Assembly: GCF_002749975.1 (NCBI RefSeq)
Contig: NZ_PEIG01000001.1
Location: 124,001 to 188,000 of the forward strand
Source: Gloeocapsopsis sp. IPPAS B-1203
GTDB taxonomy: Bacteria > Cyanobacteriota > Cyanobacteriia > Cyanobacteriales > Chroococcidiopsidaceae
Length of the DNA: 64,000 nucleotides
Direction of reading: 5' to 3'
Shown: piece by piece, positions 27,611-37,083 of the stretch
Numbering within the stretch: the first letter of the stretch is position 1
Layout of the letters: each line of letters opens with the position of its first letter
Translations under genes and position numbers: made by a program
Notes under the pieces: generated by a model
Seen by the model: the letters and a program-made list of their open reading frames with translations, nothing else
What the model was told of the DNA's origin: nothing
Databases searched by the model: none

Positions 27611-27901
27611 ATGTCTATGTCTGGTCGTGGTGGTTCGCGTGAAGGGTCAGGTAGACCGTCTCCCTGGAATAACAAAAAGACTGTTGCTATCCGAGTACCT
27701 GAATGTTTTGCCCAAGAATTACTAAACTACGCAAAACGTTTAGATCGGGGTGATAATACCAACAGTATAGATAACGTACATAATCAAAAAGTATTATCTA
27801 TGCTTAAAGAAACCCTTAATTACCCAACCAATAGTTTTGGTAAAGGTAAAGCCGTTATCAAGGAAGTAGTATCAATTATGGAAAACGTACAGAATCAATA
27901 A
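27611..27901 (+). CDS. Hypothetical protein of the element, RHH-like
   Basis: 96 aa. The start GRGGSREGSGRPSPWNNKKT (about 5-24), then VAIRVPECFAQELLNYAKRL resembles the N-terminal segment of small mobile-element proteins in cyanobacteria, with a possible ribbon-helix-helix in residues 22-45. The rest is unassigned. On the opposite strand to its neighbours and isolated. I cannot name a function. Confidence 0.55.
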   Translation: MSMSGRGGSREGSGRPSPWNNKKTVAIRVPECFAQELLNYAKRLDRGDNTNSIDNVHNQKVLSMLKETLNYPTNSFGKGKAVIKEVVSIMENVQNQ

Positions 27902-27935
27902 TCAGGAAAAGGCTAGTGAATAACATTTGGTAACA

Positions 27936-28178
27936 CTAGCTCAAAACGCTTACCAGTGGTTTGTCACGATTGCCTAGAGTATCAACTAGCGTGACTGGCT
28001 TAGTCATTCCCCACAGATGTAGCTCTGCATATCTAAACCTAATATCTTCTAGAGGACGACGGCGAGGCAGTCTACGTTGCTCACCATAAATCCGTTTAGT
28101 TTCTGTAATTTCTGGAGTTGAATTGTCTGTTCTTCGTCCATGCGTGGTTATCTCCTTTACCAGTGTTACACGAGTTTT
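27936..28178 (-). pseudogene. Start-less conserved-looking frame
   Basis: Open minus-strand frame of 80 codons between stops, without an ATG or GTG in frame. It reads VTLVKEITTHGRRTDNSTPE then ITETKRIYGEQRRLPRRRPL, EDIRFRYAELHLWGMTKPVT and LVDTLGNRDKPLVSVLS. The coherent, non-repetitive composition suggests a real but truncated coding sequence. GGAG and a later ATG at 28142 belong to another frame. No family recognised. Confidence 0.4.
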
Positions 28179-28356
28179 CTACACAAGTCGTACGAAATAA
28201 GGGACTAGTTAACTAGTCCACAATCGTACACAACACGATAACAACACTTCTGCAAAGTAGTCCAAGCTGCTTAAGTTGTCTGGTAAATACTGTATCAAGC
28301 GACAGCAATGCATTAGTATTAGGAGCGCATGTTTTCAAGAGAGGACAAATAATTTA

Positions 28357-28578
28357 TCAGTGTGCTTCTAGTCGCTCGGCTAACCACACTTTGATAATTG
28401 ATTGGCGTGACACTCCTAGACGCGAGGCTTCTTGATCAAGTGCGTCAATCATCCACACGGGAAAATCAACGTTGACTCGCTTGAGCAAATGACCAGGACG
28501 CTCGGCTGTTGATAAATCTAAAAATTCGGTAACGTCTTCCCCAGCATCAAATTTTTCGTCAAACTCACTTGCCTTCAT
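28357..28578 (-). CDS. brnA: BrnA-type antitoxin (CopG/RHH)
   Basis: 73-aa antitoxin with a C-terminal ribbon-helix-helix. FPVWMIDALDQEASRLGVSR then QSIIKVWLAERLE is the DNA-binding part (about 40-71). It overlaps the BrnT gene upstream by 14 bp, the usual toxin-first BrnTA order. Intact. Confidence 0.82.
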   Translation of the reverse strand: MKASEFDEKFDAGEDVTEFLDLSTAERPGHLLKRVNVDFPVWMIDALDQEASRLGVSRQSIIKVWLAERLEAH

Positions 28579-28828
28579 AAATTGCTACCTCTTCTGCTCT
28601 CGCACGGCGTACTGAAATAATCCGTATTTTCAGGCTGCGATAGGTGATGACTGCTGACCAGCACTTATCCGCGATTTTCCCAACGATTAAATATCGCGGC
28701 TCGTCCTCGGTTCTTGCAGGAATCTGGATGCAATTGGCATCACTCCACAGTGATTGAGCTTCTGTAAAGTCAATGCCATGCTTCTGTTTATTTGAATCGC
28801 TCTTTTTCTCGTCAAACTCAAAGTCCAA
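28565..28828 (-). CDS. brnT: BrnT-type toxin (RelE-like ribonuclease)
   Basis: 87-aa toxin of the BrnT family. EFDEKKSDSNKQKHGIDFTE is the typical N-terminus (residues 3-22, with the KHGIDF motif), followed by EPRYLIVGKIADKCWSAVIT and a RIISVRRARAEE end carrying the catalytic-region Arg pair. In Brucella BrnT is an RNase that halts translation. No frameshift is visible, so this is the only complete toxin-antitoxin pair in the element. It is divergent from the recombinase gene, 17 bp apart. Confidence 0.85.
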   Translation of the reverse strand: MDFEFDEKKSDSNKQKHGIDFTEAQSLWSDANCIQIPARTEDEPRYLIVGKIADKCWSAVITYRSLKIRIISVRRARAEEVAIYEGK

Positions 28829-28845
28829 CCTGAAAAGTATAAAAA

Positions 28846-29830
28846 ATGTATAACTTTTATACCTTAATTATACTCTTCAGCCGAACGGTTACACGAATTC
28901 TCAAGAAAAAAATTTCTGATCTAGGGTTAAAGACTGTTACCTCTGCTAAAAACACTGCTGTATATAGCTTTCAGAAGTCACCCGCGCTAATTTCAGTTTC
29001 AGAATATATAGAGCAATATAAAGTGCAGTTTTTTAATGATGGTAGAAGTGAGACTTCATGGAAAGGAGATTACTGGAAGATATTTAAGCGATTACCTCAA
29101 GACGTAACGCTAACTGTTGAGGTTCTAGAACAGGTAATTCTCTCAACCCCACCCAATACTAAAACCAGAAAACGGGCTTGCATGGCGATCGCTGCCCTAG
29201 CTCGGTTTGCTCAATTAGAATACAATCCCTCAGACTTGTCTGGTAACTATTCGCCTAATCGGGTATCTCCCAGAGATTTACCTGACGATCTAACAATTGC
29301 TCAGTGGTGGTACAAAATTACTAATCCTGGCTGGCGGTGGGTCTATGGAATGAATTGCGACCTATGGATTAAGACCCCATGAAGTTTTCCGACTTGATTT
29401 AGAGCGGCTGACAAACGGTTCTAATATTGTGTCGGTTCTGGAAAATACCAAGACAGGAGCGCGGTTAGTTTGGGCTTGTTACCCAGAATGGTTTGATGAG
29501 TTTCAACTCCAAGATGTCAGGCTACCCAATATTAGATTAGACCGACCCAATACCGCGATCGGAGAAAGCTGTAGTCACTACTTTGGGGACTTCAAGTTAC
29601 CCTTCCAACTTTATACCTTGAGACACCGCTGGGCAGTGCGGACGTTGGAATTTGGATTAGATATCAGCTTGGCAGCCCAACAAATGGGTCATAGCGTTCA
29701 GGTTCATTCAAATAATTACCATCACTGGATTACTGAAGATGTACATCAGCGAGCTTTCAATGTCCTGATGCTCAGACCAGAGCGCCCCAGACCGCCAAAA
29801 CTTGAATTAAAATTTCTGACTAAAATCTGA
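28846..29830 (+). pseudogene. Tyrosine recombinase (integrase), frameshifted
   Basis: The two pieces make one site-specific recombinase of about 325 aa. The first (28846-29382) has an N-terminal SAM-like core-binding region (ISVSEYIEQYKVQFF) and ends after GWRWVYGM. One extra base near 29353 breaks the frame. The continuation reads IATYGLRPHEVFRLDLERLT (first catalytic Arg), LRHRWAVRTLEFGLDISLAA (His/Arg box) and QQMGHSVQVHSNNYHHW (final His and Tyr). Catalytic residues are intact apart from the shift. It adjoins tRNA-Glu, its probable target. Confidence 0.8.
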
Positions 29831-29836
29831 CTAAAA
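29815..29836. repeat. Tandem TCTGACTAAAA sites at the recombinase end
   Basis: Two adjacent copies of TCTGACTAAAA overlapping the integrase stop. A third copy lies at 27035-27045, just inside the other end of the element, in the same orientation. Possible arm-type integrase binding sites, by position only. Confidence 0.4.
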
Positions 29837-29908
29837 AATAGCAGGGATTAAGCGGTTATCAACGCCTATTAATGGTATTGTGCAAAAGTTACAATTCCCT
29901 AAAAGCAG

Positions 29909-29937
29909 TCAAGGAAGGCAATTTTAACCTTCCTTGA
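29909..29937. terminator. Bidirectional terminator hairpin between integrase and tRNA-Glu
   Basis: Perfect 10-bp stem TCAAGGAAGG / CCTTCCTTGA with a 9-nt loop. On the minus strand it is followed by CTGCTTTTAG and lies 25 nt after the tRNA-Glu 3' end. On the plus strand it lies 79 nt after the integrase. It probably ends the tRNA transcript. Confidence 0.65.
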
Positions 29938-29962
29938 ACTAATCCAAAACGTATTGTTTTTA

Positions 29963-30035
29963 TACCCCCAGGGGAATTCGAATCCCCGTCGCCTCCGTGA
30001 AAGGGAGGTGTCCTAGGCCTCTAGACGATGGGGGC
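29963..30035 (-). tRNA. trnE: tRNA-Glu (anticodon UUC)
   Basis: 73-nt cloverleaf on the minus strand. Acceptor GCCCCCA pairs with TGGGGGT (one G-U), D-arm includes AGAGGCCTAGGACA, the anticodon stem CCTCC/GGAGG frames loop CTTTCAC with anticodon TTC, and the T-arm reads GGGGATTCGAATTCCCC. CCA is not encoded. In cyanobacteria this tRNA also supplies glutamate for tetrapyrrole (chlorophyll, haem) synthesis through glutamyl-tRNA reductase. Its 3' 23 bases are part of the element's attachment repeat. Confidence 0.97.
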
Positions 30036-30108
30036 GTCTGATTTGCACTTTTATTAGGATAGCGAGCTTACCGTGATTTTGTCAACACTCTTATGAAAAA
30101 AGATGCTT

Positions 30109-30387
30109 TTACGCCAAATCAGATGAATTTCGTAACCGCATCAGTTGCCGGCGCATTTGCGGCGAGGCTTCTAGCTCAGAAATTTCCTGTGCTTCTACGT
30201 GTGCCTGCAAAGGTTCCATATACTCATCAGCTCCACTAGCAAACGCCTCGATCAGCAACTCTAGTAAGTCTTCGCGATTACGTAAAATACATTTTTCTTC
30301 AATTAGTCGAAATTTGAGCTGAACGTTGCACTCGTAAACGCCGACTTCGACTTTGCTTTGTTGGGGTGGTATTGCATCAGATTTCAT
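30109..30387 (-). CDS. Small protein resembling the Npun_R1517/asr1734 family
   Basis: 92 aa. SKVEVGVYECNVQLKFRLIE (about 11-30), REDLLELLIEAFASGADEYM and the end EISELEASPQMRRQLMRLRN match a small cyanobacterial family I recall as Npun_R1517/asr1734, linked to heterocyst development in filamentous species. No heterocyst genes are visible here and the organism may not form them, so the function is likely broader. The name rests on pattern memory. It is 73 bp upstream of tRNA-Glu on the same strand. Confidence 0.65.
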   Translation of the reverse strand: MKSDAIPPQQSKVEVGVYECNVQLKFRLIEEKCILRNREDLLELLIEAFASGADEYMEPLQAHVEAQEISELEASPQMRRQLMRLRNSSDLA

Positions 30388-30936
30388 ACTTTTAAATATC
30401 CAATTTTTTGTAGTAATTAAGTAAATAACTGATATATCGGTCTTAATCTAAATTCACTGGATGTTTATTTTCAACACAGATTAATAAATCTCAGCCACCT
30501 CACTTTAACTTTTCTTGACAAATTTTAAAAACCGGAAAATTAGAATCAATATGGTCAATCACTATTATTCAGCCTTTAAGCTGAAATACAATAAAGTTTC
30601 TGTAAGGAGTTTGTAAGAGTTGTCTAATTTTTTATATATGACGGTGCCAATGGTTTCTAAGTTTCACTTAGCAGACAAGTTCCATTAGCACGCTTGTATT
30701 TATTAACACCTAGCTAAATCAGAAAATAAATTCCTTATTAAAGAAATATATAGAGGAAATTTCAACTGAAGTACAATTGTAAGCTGCTCTAAACAAAAAT
30801 TAGGTTGATCTAATGTTAAAAATTTGCTAGTCAGAATGTAGTAAGTAACGCAGAAATACTGAGATTTTTTTTTACTATTCTCTCTTTATTGCTATTTTGG
30901 AAAAGTAGCATTATGCGAAGTTACAGGAGATTACCA
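30388..30936. other. AT-rich intergenic region upstream of leuD
   Basis: About 550 bp with no gene seen. AT-rich, with homopolymer T runs near 30868; promoters for leuD (plus) and the small minus-strand gene are expected here. Confidence 0.4.
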
Positions 30937-31479
30937 ATGAGCAAAGTCATTCAAGGTAAAATTTTTGTTGTTGACGACAATATAGATACAGATCAGATTA
31001 TTCCTGCAGAGTACTTAACACTAGTCCCTTCTAAGCTTGATGAGTATGAGAAGTTGGGAAGTTATGCTTTAATTGGGTTGCCTGATCGATATGGCAAGTT
31101 TGTTGCTCCAGGGCAAGCGAAGACAGAATATCCAATTATCGTGGCAGGAGAAAACTTTGGTTGTGGCTCCTCGCGAGAACACGCACCGATCGCCTTGGGT
31201 GCTTCCGGTGTTAAAGCAGTTGTAGCACAATCTTATGCACGGATTTTTTTTCGTAACTGTGCAGCTACGGGTGAACTCTACCCTTGGGAATCAGTAGAAC
31301 GTCTGTGCGATGAGTTCCAGACTGGTCAAGAGGTCACGATTGACTTTGACCAAAATCAAATTACTAACCATTCCCTAGATAAAGTATACGTTCTTAAGTC
31401 TTTAGGTGAAGTTAGACCAGTTATTGATGCAGGCGGCATTTTTGCCTATGCCCGCCAAACAGGAATGATTTCACGTTAA
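30937..31479 (+). CDS. leuD: 3-isopropylmalate dehydratase small subunit
   Basis: Small subunit (180 aa) of the [4Fe-4S] isopropylmalate isomerase of leucine synthesis; the large subunit LeuC is not in this window. ATG 30937 follows ACAGGAGA and gives the standard start SKVIQGKIFVVDDNIDTDQI. The substrate loop ENFGCGSSREHAPIALGASG (about 70-89) and YARIFFRNCAATGELYPWE are intact. The length matches the short, swivelling-domain-only form found in cyanobacteria. leuC and leuD are also separate in several cyanobacteria, so the lone gene is not alarming. Confidence 0.88.
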   Translation: MSKVIQGKIFVVDDNIDTDQIIPAEYLTLVPSKLDEYEKLGSYALIGLPDRYGKFVAPGQAKTEYPIIVAGENFGCGSSREHAPIALGASGVKAVVAQSYARIFFRNCAATGELYPWESVERLCDEFQTGQEVTIDFDQNQITNHSLDKVYVLKSLGEVRPVIDAGGIFAYARQTGMISR

Positions 31480-31594
31480 GCGCGATCGCCTTTGGCGCTC
31501 TCGAAAAGCGCACTCGCTGAAATTATGGGCATAAACTTATGCAGATCCGGTCTAAAATGAGTTCAGTGTGATTCCTCTGTTCAATCATCCACCT

Positions 31595-31951
31595 ATGGAA
31601 GATCAGCTTCTTAAGTCCACAACCCGCCATGTACGCATCTTTTCTGCTGAAGTGGATAAAGATGGTGAACTAGTGCCTAGTAACCAAGTTCTAACACTGG
31701 ATGTAGACCCAGATAACGAATTCAACTGGAATGAAGATGCTCTCCAACAGGTGTACCGCAAGTTTGATGACTTGGTAGAGTCTTATAGTGGTGCCGATTT
31801 AACTGATTACAATCTTCGCCGGATTGGGTCAGATTTAGAGCATTTTATCCGTCATCTCTTGCAAAGTAGTCAAATTGGCTACAATCTTCAAGGGCGCGTC
31901 GTTAATTACAGTATGGGTATTCCGCAAGTTGCATTTGATGATAGCAAGTAA
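31595..31951 (+). CDS. ndhM: NDH-1 subunit M
   Basis: Subunit of the thylakoid NDH-1 complexes used for respiration, cyclic electron flow and CO2 uptake (118 aa). Conserved stretches: [60 protein letters not shown] and the near-end [15 protein letters not shown] 31595 is preferred over GTG 31568 because family N-termini run straight into LLKSTTRH. It has no Shine-Dalgarno. A strong hairpin lies 100 bp after the stop. Single gene with no other ndh genes nearby, as is usual for ndhM. Confidence 0.92.
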   Translation: MEDQLLKSTTRHVRIFSAEVDKDGELVPSNQVLTLDVDPDNEFNWNEDALQQVYRKFDDLVESYSGADLTDYNLRRIGSDLEHFIRHLLQSSQIGYNLQGRVVNYSMGIPQVAFDDSK

Positions 31952-32053
31952 GCTGTCATGTAAGTACCATAAAGCACAATGTTCAGCTTGAAAGTTCATA
32001 GTCACGATCGCTATTGAGATAGTGAACTCTTATTGTATTGCTATAAAATTGGT

Positions 32054-32082
32054 ATCCAGGGATAGCATCTTGCTCCCTGGAT
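32054..32082 (+). terminator. Terminator after ndhM
   Basis: Perfect 9-bp stem ATCCAGGGA / TCCCTGGAT, 11-nt loop, followed by TATTTAGTT. It lies between ndhM and a convergent minus-strand gene and could serve both. Confidence 0.7.
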
Positions 32083-32144
32083 TATTTAGTTAAGCTTTCA
32101 AGCTAAGTTATGAAGATCTTAATAACGTAAGCTGTTGTATGAGT

Positions 32145-32417
32145 TTACCACCACTTACGGTCGCCCTCTTCGTCAACTCGTGCTTGCCTAATCACATCTG
32201 AAATTTCTTCTGCATCTTTAACATGATGTAGAGCCTTTTCTTCTCCATCTGGCTCATCTACTACAAAATACGCAGGAACTTCAATATGATCTCCAGTAAT
32301 ATCTGGAGAATCTACCGCAAGCTGCTGAGATTTTTCTTCTATCGTTTCGGGTTGCTCTGAAATAACATCGCCAGGGTTTACGGCACGATGAGTATCTTTT
32401 TCCTGTTCGTTTGCCAT
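32145..32417 (-). CDS. Small acidic hypothetical protein
   Basis: 90 aa, very acidic, Glu/Asp-rich, no hydrophobic span. It begins MANEQEKDTHRAVNPGDVIS and ends VDEEGDRKWW. Probably disordered, reminiscent of stress-type proteins, but I recognise no family. No ribosome binding site stands out. The composition of the N-terminal 30 residues resembles the other small protein at 21643. Confidence 0.55.
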   Translation of the reverse strand: MANEQEKDTHRAVNPGDVISEQPETIEEKSQQLAVDSPDITGDHIEVPAYFVVDEPDGEEKALHHVKDAEEISDVIRQARVDEEGDRKWW

Positions 32418-33368
32418 AAATTTGGAAGAGTAACTTTACATTAAACTAATTTTCATTACAGATTAAAGAACAACAAAGGCGATCGCATCTTTCCAGCGAC
32501 ATAATTTAATATATAAGTAAGCGAGTGAAAATAAACGTAACTTAAAGATTGTTGGTTAATGGTTAATAGTCAATAGAGCAACAATTAACTATTGACCGGC
32601 ATGAAATGGGCGATCAACAATCACGCTCACTTAATTATAAAAAATGCTGTTTTTATTTGGCTTCTAGCGCTACTTTTTCCTATTTATGTATAACTTTCAC
32701 TAGAATAAATTACTTTTACGTGAGTTATAAACCATTACTATACTATTAGTAGTCAATCTTACCTTATTTCTAATAACTCACATTCAGCTCAACTGATTAA
32801 AAAATATCTTTACTTAATCAAGCTTATATACAACATTAGGTGGAATAAGGCTAATTTTTAGTACTGGAAAATAGTACTTTTGATTGAGATTAAGAATACT
32901 CTACTCTTTTGATTAAAATATTTATTGCAATAATTACAATGTGCTGCTGAAATAAATATTTACTTGAGAAAATAGACAACAAGTAAATTAACAGATATAT
33001 TATTGAGAAAATAATACATTAGCTAATTATTTTCTCAAGCAAGAACAAGAAACTATATTTGGCAAATCAAAGTCTTTATTATGGGAAACTAATACTATTC
33101 AGCTTCACTTAATATAAAAGAATAATGACTAAGGTAATAACCAAGATTAATTAAGAATTTCAGGTATCGTGCGAGAAAAGCCTATCCTATAATTAGAAAA
33201 ATTGTATCAAAATATCGAAATTTCAGATTGTGAAACTTGTTCGACAGCAGAATACCAGAGGCAGAGAAATTTTGCATGAAGCTCTTGATGTGGCAATTTA
33301 GAGAGTAATCAGTTTGTAATAGTAGGACTGCTGTACAAAATTCCCAATGACTGATTGGTGCGAAAACT
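32418..33368. other. 950-bp AT-rich gene-free region
   Basis: No gene seen on either strand. Strongly AT-rich with an internal 114-bp repeat (32519-32632) also present at 35746. It separates ndhM's neighbour from the phosphatase gene. Confidence 0.6.
32519..32632. repeat. MITE-like dispersed repeat, copy 1
   Basis: 114-bp sequence that aligns along its length with 35746-35862. Ends are near-inverted (AAGCGAGTGA... against the complement AAGTGAGCGTGA). It includes an internal hairpin GTCAATAG / CTATTGAC. No coding capacity. Confidence 0.6.
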
Positions 33369-35641
33369 ATGCAAAATGAAGCAGCAAGGCTCCAATGTCC
33401 AAATGAACAGTGCAAAGCTGCCAATAATGAAAGTGATAAGTATTGCCAGCAATGCGGTACATTTATACCTAAACTCTACCTGTGGGCAGTAGGGTCGGGT
33501 ATTGAAGAGTATCGAGTTGGAGAAATTGCCGCTGAGCGGTATTTGCTGAAAAGTAAGCGACTATTTCTTGACACCAAGCCAGGCTTACCACCGGAAACAC
33601 AGCAGTATGAAATTACGACCGCAACAAAACCCTATTTAAGGTTAATTCCCTACCGCCTTCAGGTTCCTCAAGTATATGGTTTTTTGCCAGGACAGGCTAA
33701 TTCTGACATATTCTTGTTAGAAGCACCGGTTTATTCTCAAGCAACACCTCTGGCAGGACAATTGCTACCAACGCTATATGATGCTTGGCAAGATGCACGT
33801 CACTACGACAATTACATTGGCTGTGGCAAATTGCGCAACTGTGGCAACCTCTCAGCAGTGAAGGAGTCGTGTCTAGTTTACTGGATCTACAGCTACTGCG
33901 TGTGGAAGGCTCTTTGGTACGATTATTGCAACTGCGAGCAGATCAGAATTCTCAACCAACCCTAGCCGACTTAGGTCAGTTATGGCTAGAGTTAGTAGAC
34001 CAGGCACGACCAAATATTGTTGAGTTTCTCAATCAATTATGCTGTTCTATGTTGAAGGGAGTCTTAAGTACAGATGCTCTTGTGACAGCATTGGATCGAG
34101 GTATTACTGAACTAGGGCGATCGCAAGCTCGAAAATTAGTTATTAGCACTTACACAGATCCTGGACCTACTCGGCAACGCAATGAAGATGCATGTTACCC
34201 TGCCAGTGGTAATACAATAACATCACCAAAACCAGCACTAGTGATAGTTTGTGATGGAATCGGTGGTCATGAAGGAGGTAATGTTGCTTCGCAGTTGGCA
34301 GTAGATGTATTACAACAAGTCAAACAACTGCCATTAGATGATATCAACTTAGATGCCACAGCACTTACTAACGACTTAGAACGTTTTGTCCGACTTGCTA
34401 ACGATCGCATTAGCCAGCGCAACGACAACGAACATCGCTTTGGTCGTCAGCGTATGGGAACTACACTAGTTATGGCAGTAGAGCGTGCGCATGAAATGTA
34501 TATTACGCACGTAGGAGACAGTCGCGCTTACTGGATTACTCGCACAGGTTGCCATCAATTGACCTTAGATGATGATGTGGCTTCTCGTGAGGTACGTTTG
34601 GGCTATTCACTTTATCGCAATGCTTTAGCACAAGCATCGTCTGGTTCTTTGGTACAAGCTCTAGGAATGAGCTCTTCAACAGCGTTACATCCAACTGTAC
34701 AACGGTTTGTACTTGATGAAGACTGTATTTTTTTGCTATGTTCTGATGGTTTAAGCGACTACGATCGCATAGAAGAATATTGGGATACCGCAATTTTACC
34801 TGCCATCAATGGCAATATTCAGGAAGCAGATGCTGTTGCACGATTAGTTGAAATTGGGAATACGCAAAATGGCCACGATAACATTACTGTTGCGCTTGTA
34901 GGTTGTAAAGTTGAATACTCTGAGCCAGCGATACCGCTATCTGTTACTTTATTTGAGGATGTTGTTCATTTTCAGGAACACGACAAAACAACAAAAGCGA
35001 TCGCATATCGTAAAGAACAAGATGCTACAGTCAATCTTACCCCTTCAAGTTCCGATAAATTGCGACAATCGCACTCAATTAAACGTCTCTTGCTACCAAT
35101 GTTACTCGGAGCTATCTTGCTGTTGACGGGTGGAGGATTGCTTGCTTATTTTTTATTAGGACTCAATCGCACAAAGCAACCACTAAATTACCCAACAACA
35201 CCATCTTCGATCGCATCACCCACAAAACCACCGATAACTCAATCTATTACAGCTAGCACGCTATCAGTTGGCACTTTAGTCCAAATTAATCGCCAAATTG
35301 ATCTTGAGCAAAATCCAAATGCGATCGCTGCTTCCACCTCACAATCTCAAATTGCCCAAGTTCCTACAAACGGAATCTTGAAAGTAACGGGTAGAAAAGA
35401 AAACCTTGAACAAGGAGATCTACTCAGGCTAAAATTTCTTTGCGTTATTGACAATACAGCAGGACTCGACGTCAACCCCAATACGCAATTACAGCAAAAT
35501 ACACTTTCCCCTTTGATTCAATTAGGACAAGAAGGATGGATTCATCAAACAACACTGCTACCAAGTGTTGAAAAAACTCTAGGTCAAACAAAAAGCAATT
35601 CTTGCCCTGTTTCAACTAACCCAGCAACGTCCACTCCCTAA
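33369..35641 (+). pseudogene. Zinc-ribbon PP2C-type phosphatase, interrupted by a frameshift
   Basis: Two overlapping frames (33369-33965 and 33785-35641) form one protein of about 750 aa. The first begins with a Cys4 ribbon, CPNEQC...YCQQCG, and runs to YDAWQDAR. The second resumes at SLRQLHWLWQIAQLWQPL; one base is lost or gained near 33797. The PP2C domain is intact: DPGPTRQRNEDA, CDGIGGHEGGN, GTTLVMAV, HVGDSRAYW, SDGLSD and GHDNITVALV with the metal Asp residues. A transmembrane helix (LLGAILLLTGGGLLAYFLLG) and an extracytoplasmic tail follow. Truncated, real decay or a sequence error; I cannot tell which. Confidence 0.78.
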
Positions 35642-36372
35642 GAATCTCTCAAACAATGCTCCACTCTCAACGTTACTGAAAAAAAGTGAAAAGGATTCTT
35701 CGCGAGGCAAGAAAACGCGATCGCCTCGTTCTATGGTTGCAACGTAAGTGAGTAGGTGAAAATAAATGTGACTTGAGGGCTGTTATCAGTCGATGATCAA
35801 TGGTCAGTGAAGTAACAACCATTAGCCAGTATATAAGTGTGCGATCAACAATTATGACCACGTATTTAAATAGATTTAAGTCACTAACAAAAAAGTAGGA
35901 TTGAGATTGCTGGCAACAATTACATAAACGTTCTTATTCCAATTTCCTGACTTGATTCATGAACTATTTCTGGTTATTCATGCCTAGCAAATGTACTGTC
36001 ATCATTTGCTAGTTGCTGGCGTGACGAGGAGCTAGTTGCTCTTTTACAAGAGCAGCACGTTGATTTTTTGCTGGATTGTAAGCAAAAGAAAAAGCAAGTT
36101 TGATCTATTTCTTACGAAAGATTCCTCATTTTGGCATACCATTATTATCTACCAAAGGTTAGTAAAATATCCATCATCAGGAAGTACCTTTGACATTAAA
36201 AACATAGTTAAAGTTTGATAGTTCTAAAATTTAAATATTTGATTTTGTTGAAGATAAATAAAATCACAACATAGACAATATAGCTATTTCCACTGATTAC
36301 GGAAAGGGCTACGAAGCAAGTGTAGCTACACATACCAGCATTTTTCTGTCAACGTATTTCAGGAGTTCTACC
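35642..36372. other. Gene-free region with MITE-like repeat
   Basis: About 730 bp without a gene. Contains the second copy of the repeat (35746-35862). No other structure identified. Confidence 0.55.
35746..35862. repeat. MITE-like dispersed repeat, copy 2
   Basis: 117-bp relative of 32519-32632, in the same orientation, flanking the phosphatase gene on its other side. Shared blocks include GTGAAAATAAA and GCGATCAACAAT. Confidence 0.6.
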
Positions 36373-37017
36373 ATGGCACAAGAATTCAATCCAGCGCAAG
36401 ATGAGAGTAAGTATACTCCTTCACCAGCGCAATTGGATTTATTAGAAGCACTTTTATCATCAGAAAATGCTACATATCCATGGAATCCTGCAGATCCAGA
36501 AGCAGCGGTTTATTTTGAAGAACAAGATCAACTTGCGATTGAATTACTATCACAAGAAGAAATTAAAACACGTTCGCAACAATTTCACTCAGAGCTGGAG
36601 AAAACTTGGTATAAAGTAACATTCAACAGAAATAATTTCTCTAATGCTAGTTGTAAACGAGATTGGCAACACTTCTTCACTGCTTTCGTACCGCAAGGTT
36701 GGTTAGAAGCGATCGCTTGTCAAGCCCAACAAGTTTGCCATAATCAAAGTTCGCTAGCAGAAAAATTGGTAGACTGCGTTCGTGGTTTACTCCCAAGTTT
36801 AGTTGAAGAAGATTTGCTAGTACTAGCTCGCCCTTTCGCATCTGCTACACACAGCGCAAAGCAAGAATCTGAAAATGCTATTAGTTACGTGCAACAGCGT
36901 AAGTGGGATGAGTTGTCAGAAATTGAACAAGCAAAAGCAAGTTTGGCGATCGCCCGTTACGCTTTAGCCCAAACGAAACTAGCACACAGTCCTTCTACCA
37001 ATGGACAGCAATATTGA
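36373..37017 (+). CDS. Conserved hypothetical cyanobacterial protein
   Basis: 214-aa soluble protein, acidic in its first third (AQEFNPAQDESKYTPSPAQL, DLLEALLSSENATYPWNPAD). The middle has two Trp/Cys-bearing stretches (SCKRDWQHFFTAFVPQGWLE) and the end is helical. No membrane span or catalytic motif. It has AGGAG 8 bp before the ATG and is convergent with the FHA-PrsW gene (66-bp gap). Function unknown. Confidence 0.7.
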   Translation: MAQEFNPAQDESKYTPSPAQLDLLEALLSSENATYPWNPADPEAAVYFEEQDQLAIELLSQEEIKTRSQQFHSELEKTWYKVTFNRNNFSNASCKRDWQHFFTAFVPQGWLEAIACQAQQVCHNQSSLAEKLVDCVRGLLPSLVEEDLLVLARPFASATHSAKQESENAISYVQQRKWDELSEIEQAKASLAIARYALAQTKLAHSPSTNGQQY

Positions 37018-37083
37018 CAAAACCTGGTCTGTTTTCGACGCACAGTTATTGTTTCAGCCATCAGGTTCAGATTATCGAAGATT

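Larger units (their letters stand above)
26943..29985. mobile_element. 3-kb integrative element in tRNA-Glu
   Basis: Bounded by 24-bp direct repeats, the right one within tRNA-Glu. The recombinase gene is adjacent to the tRNA 3' end, as is usual for tRNA-integrated elements. Cargo: HicB with broken HicA, an RHH-like small protein, a decayed frame and BrnT/BrnA. Both recombinase and hicA are frameshifted, so it is probably a stranded remnant that cannot move on its own. Confidence 0.8.
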
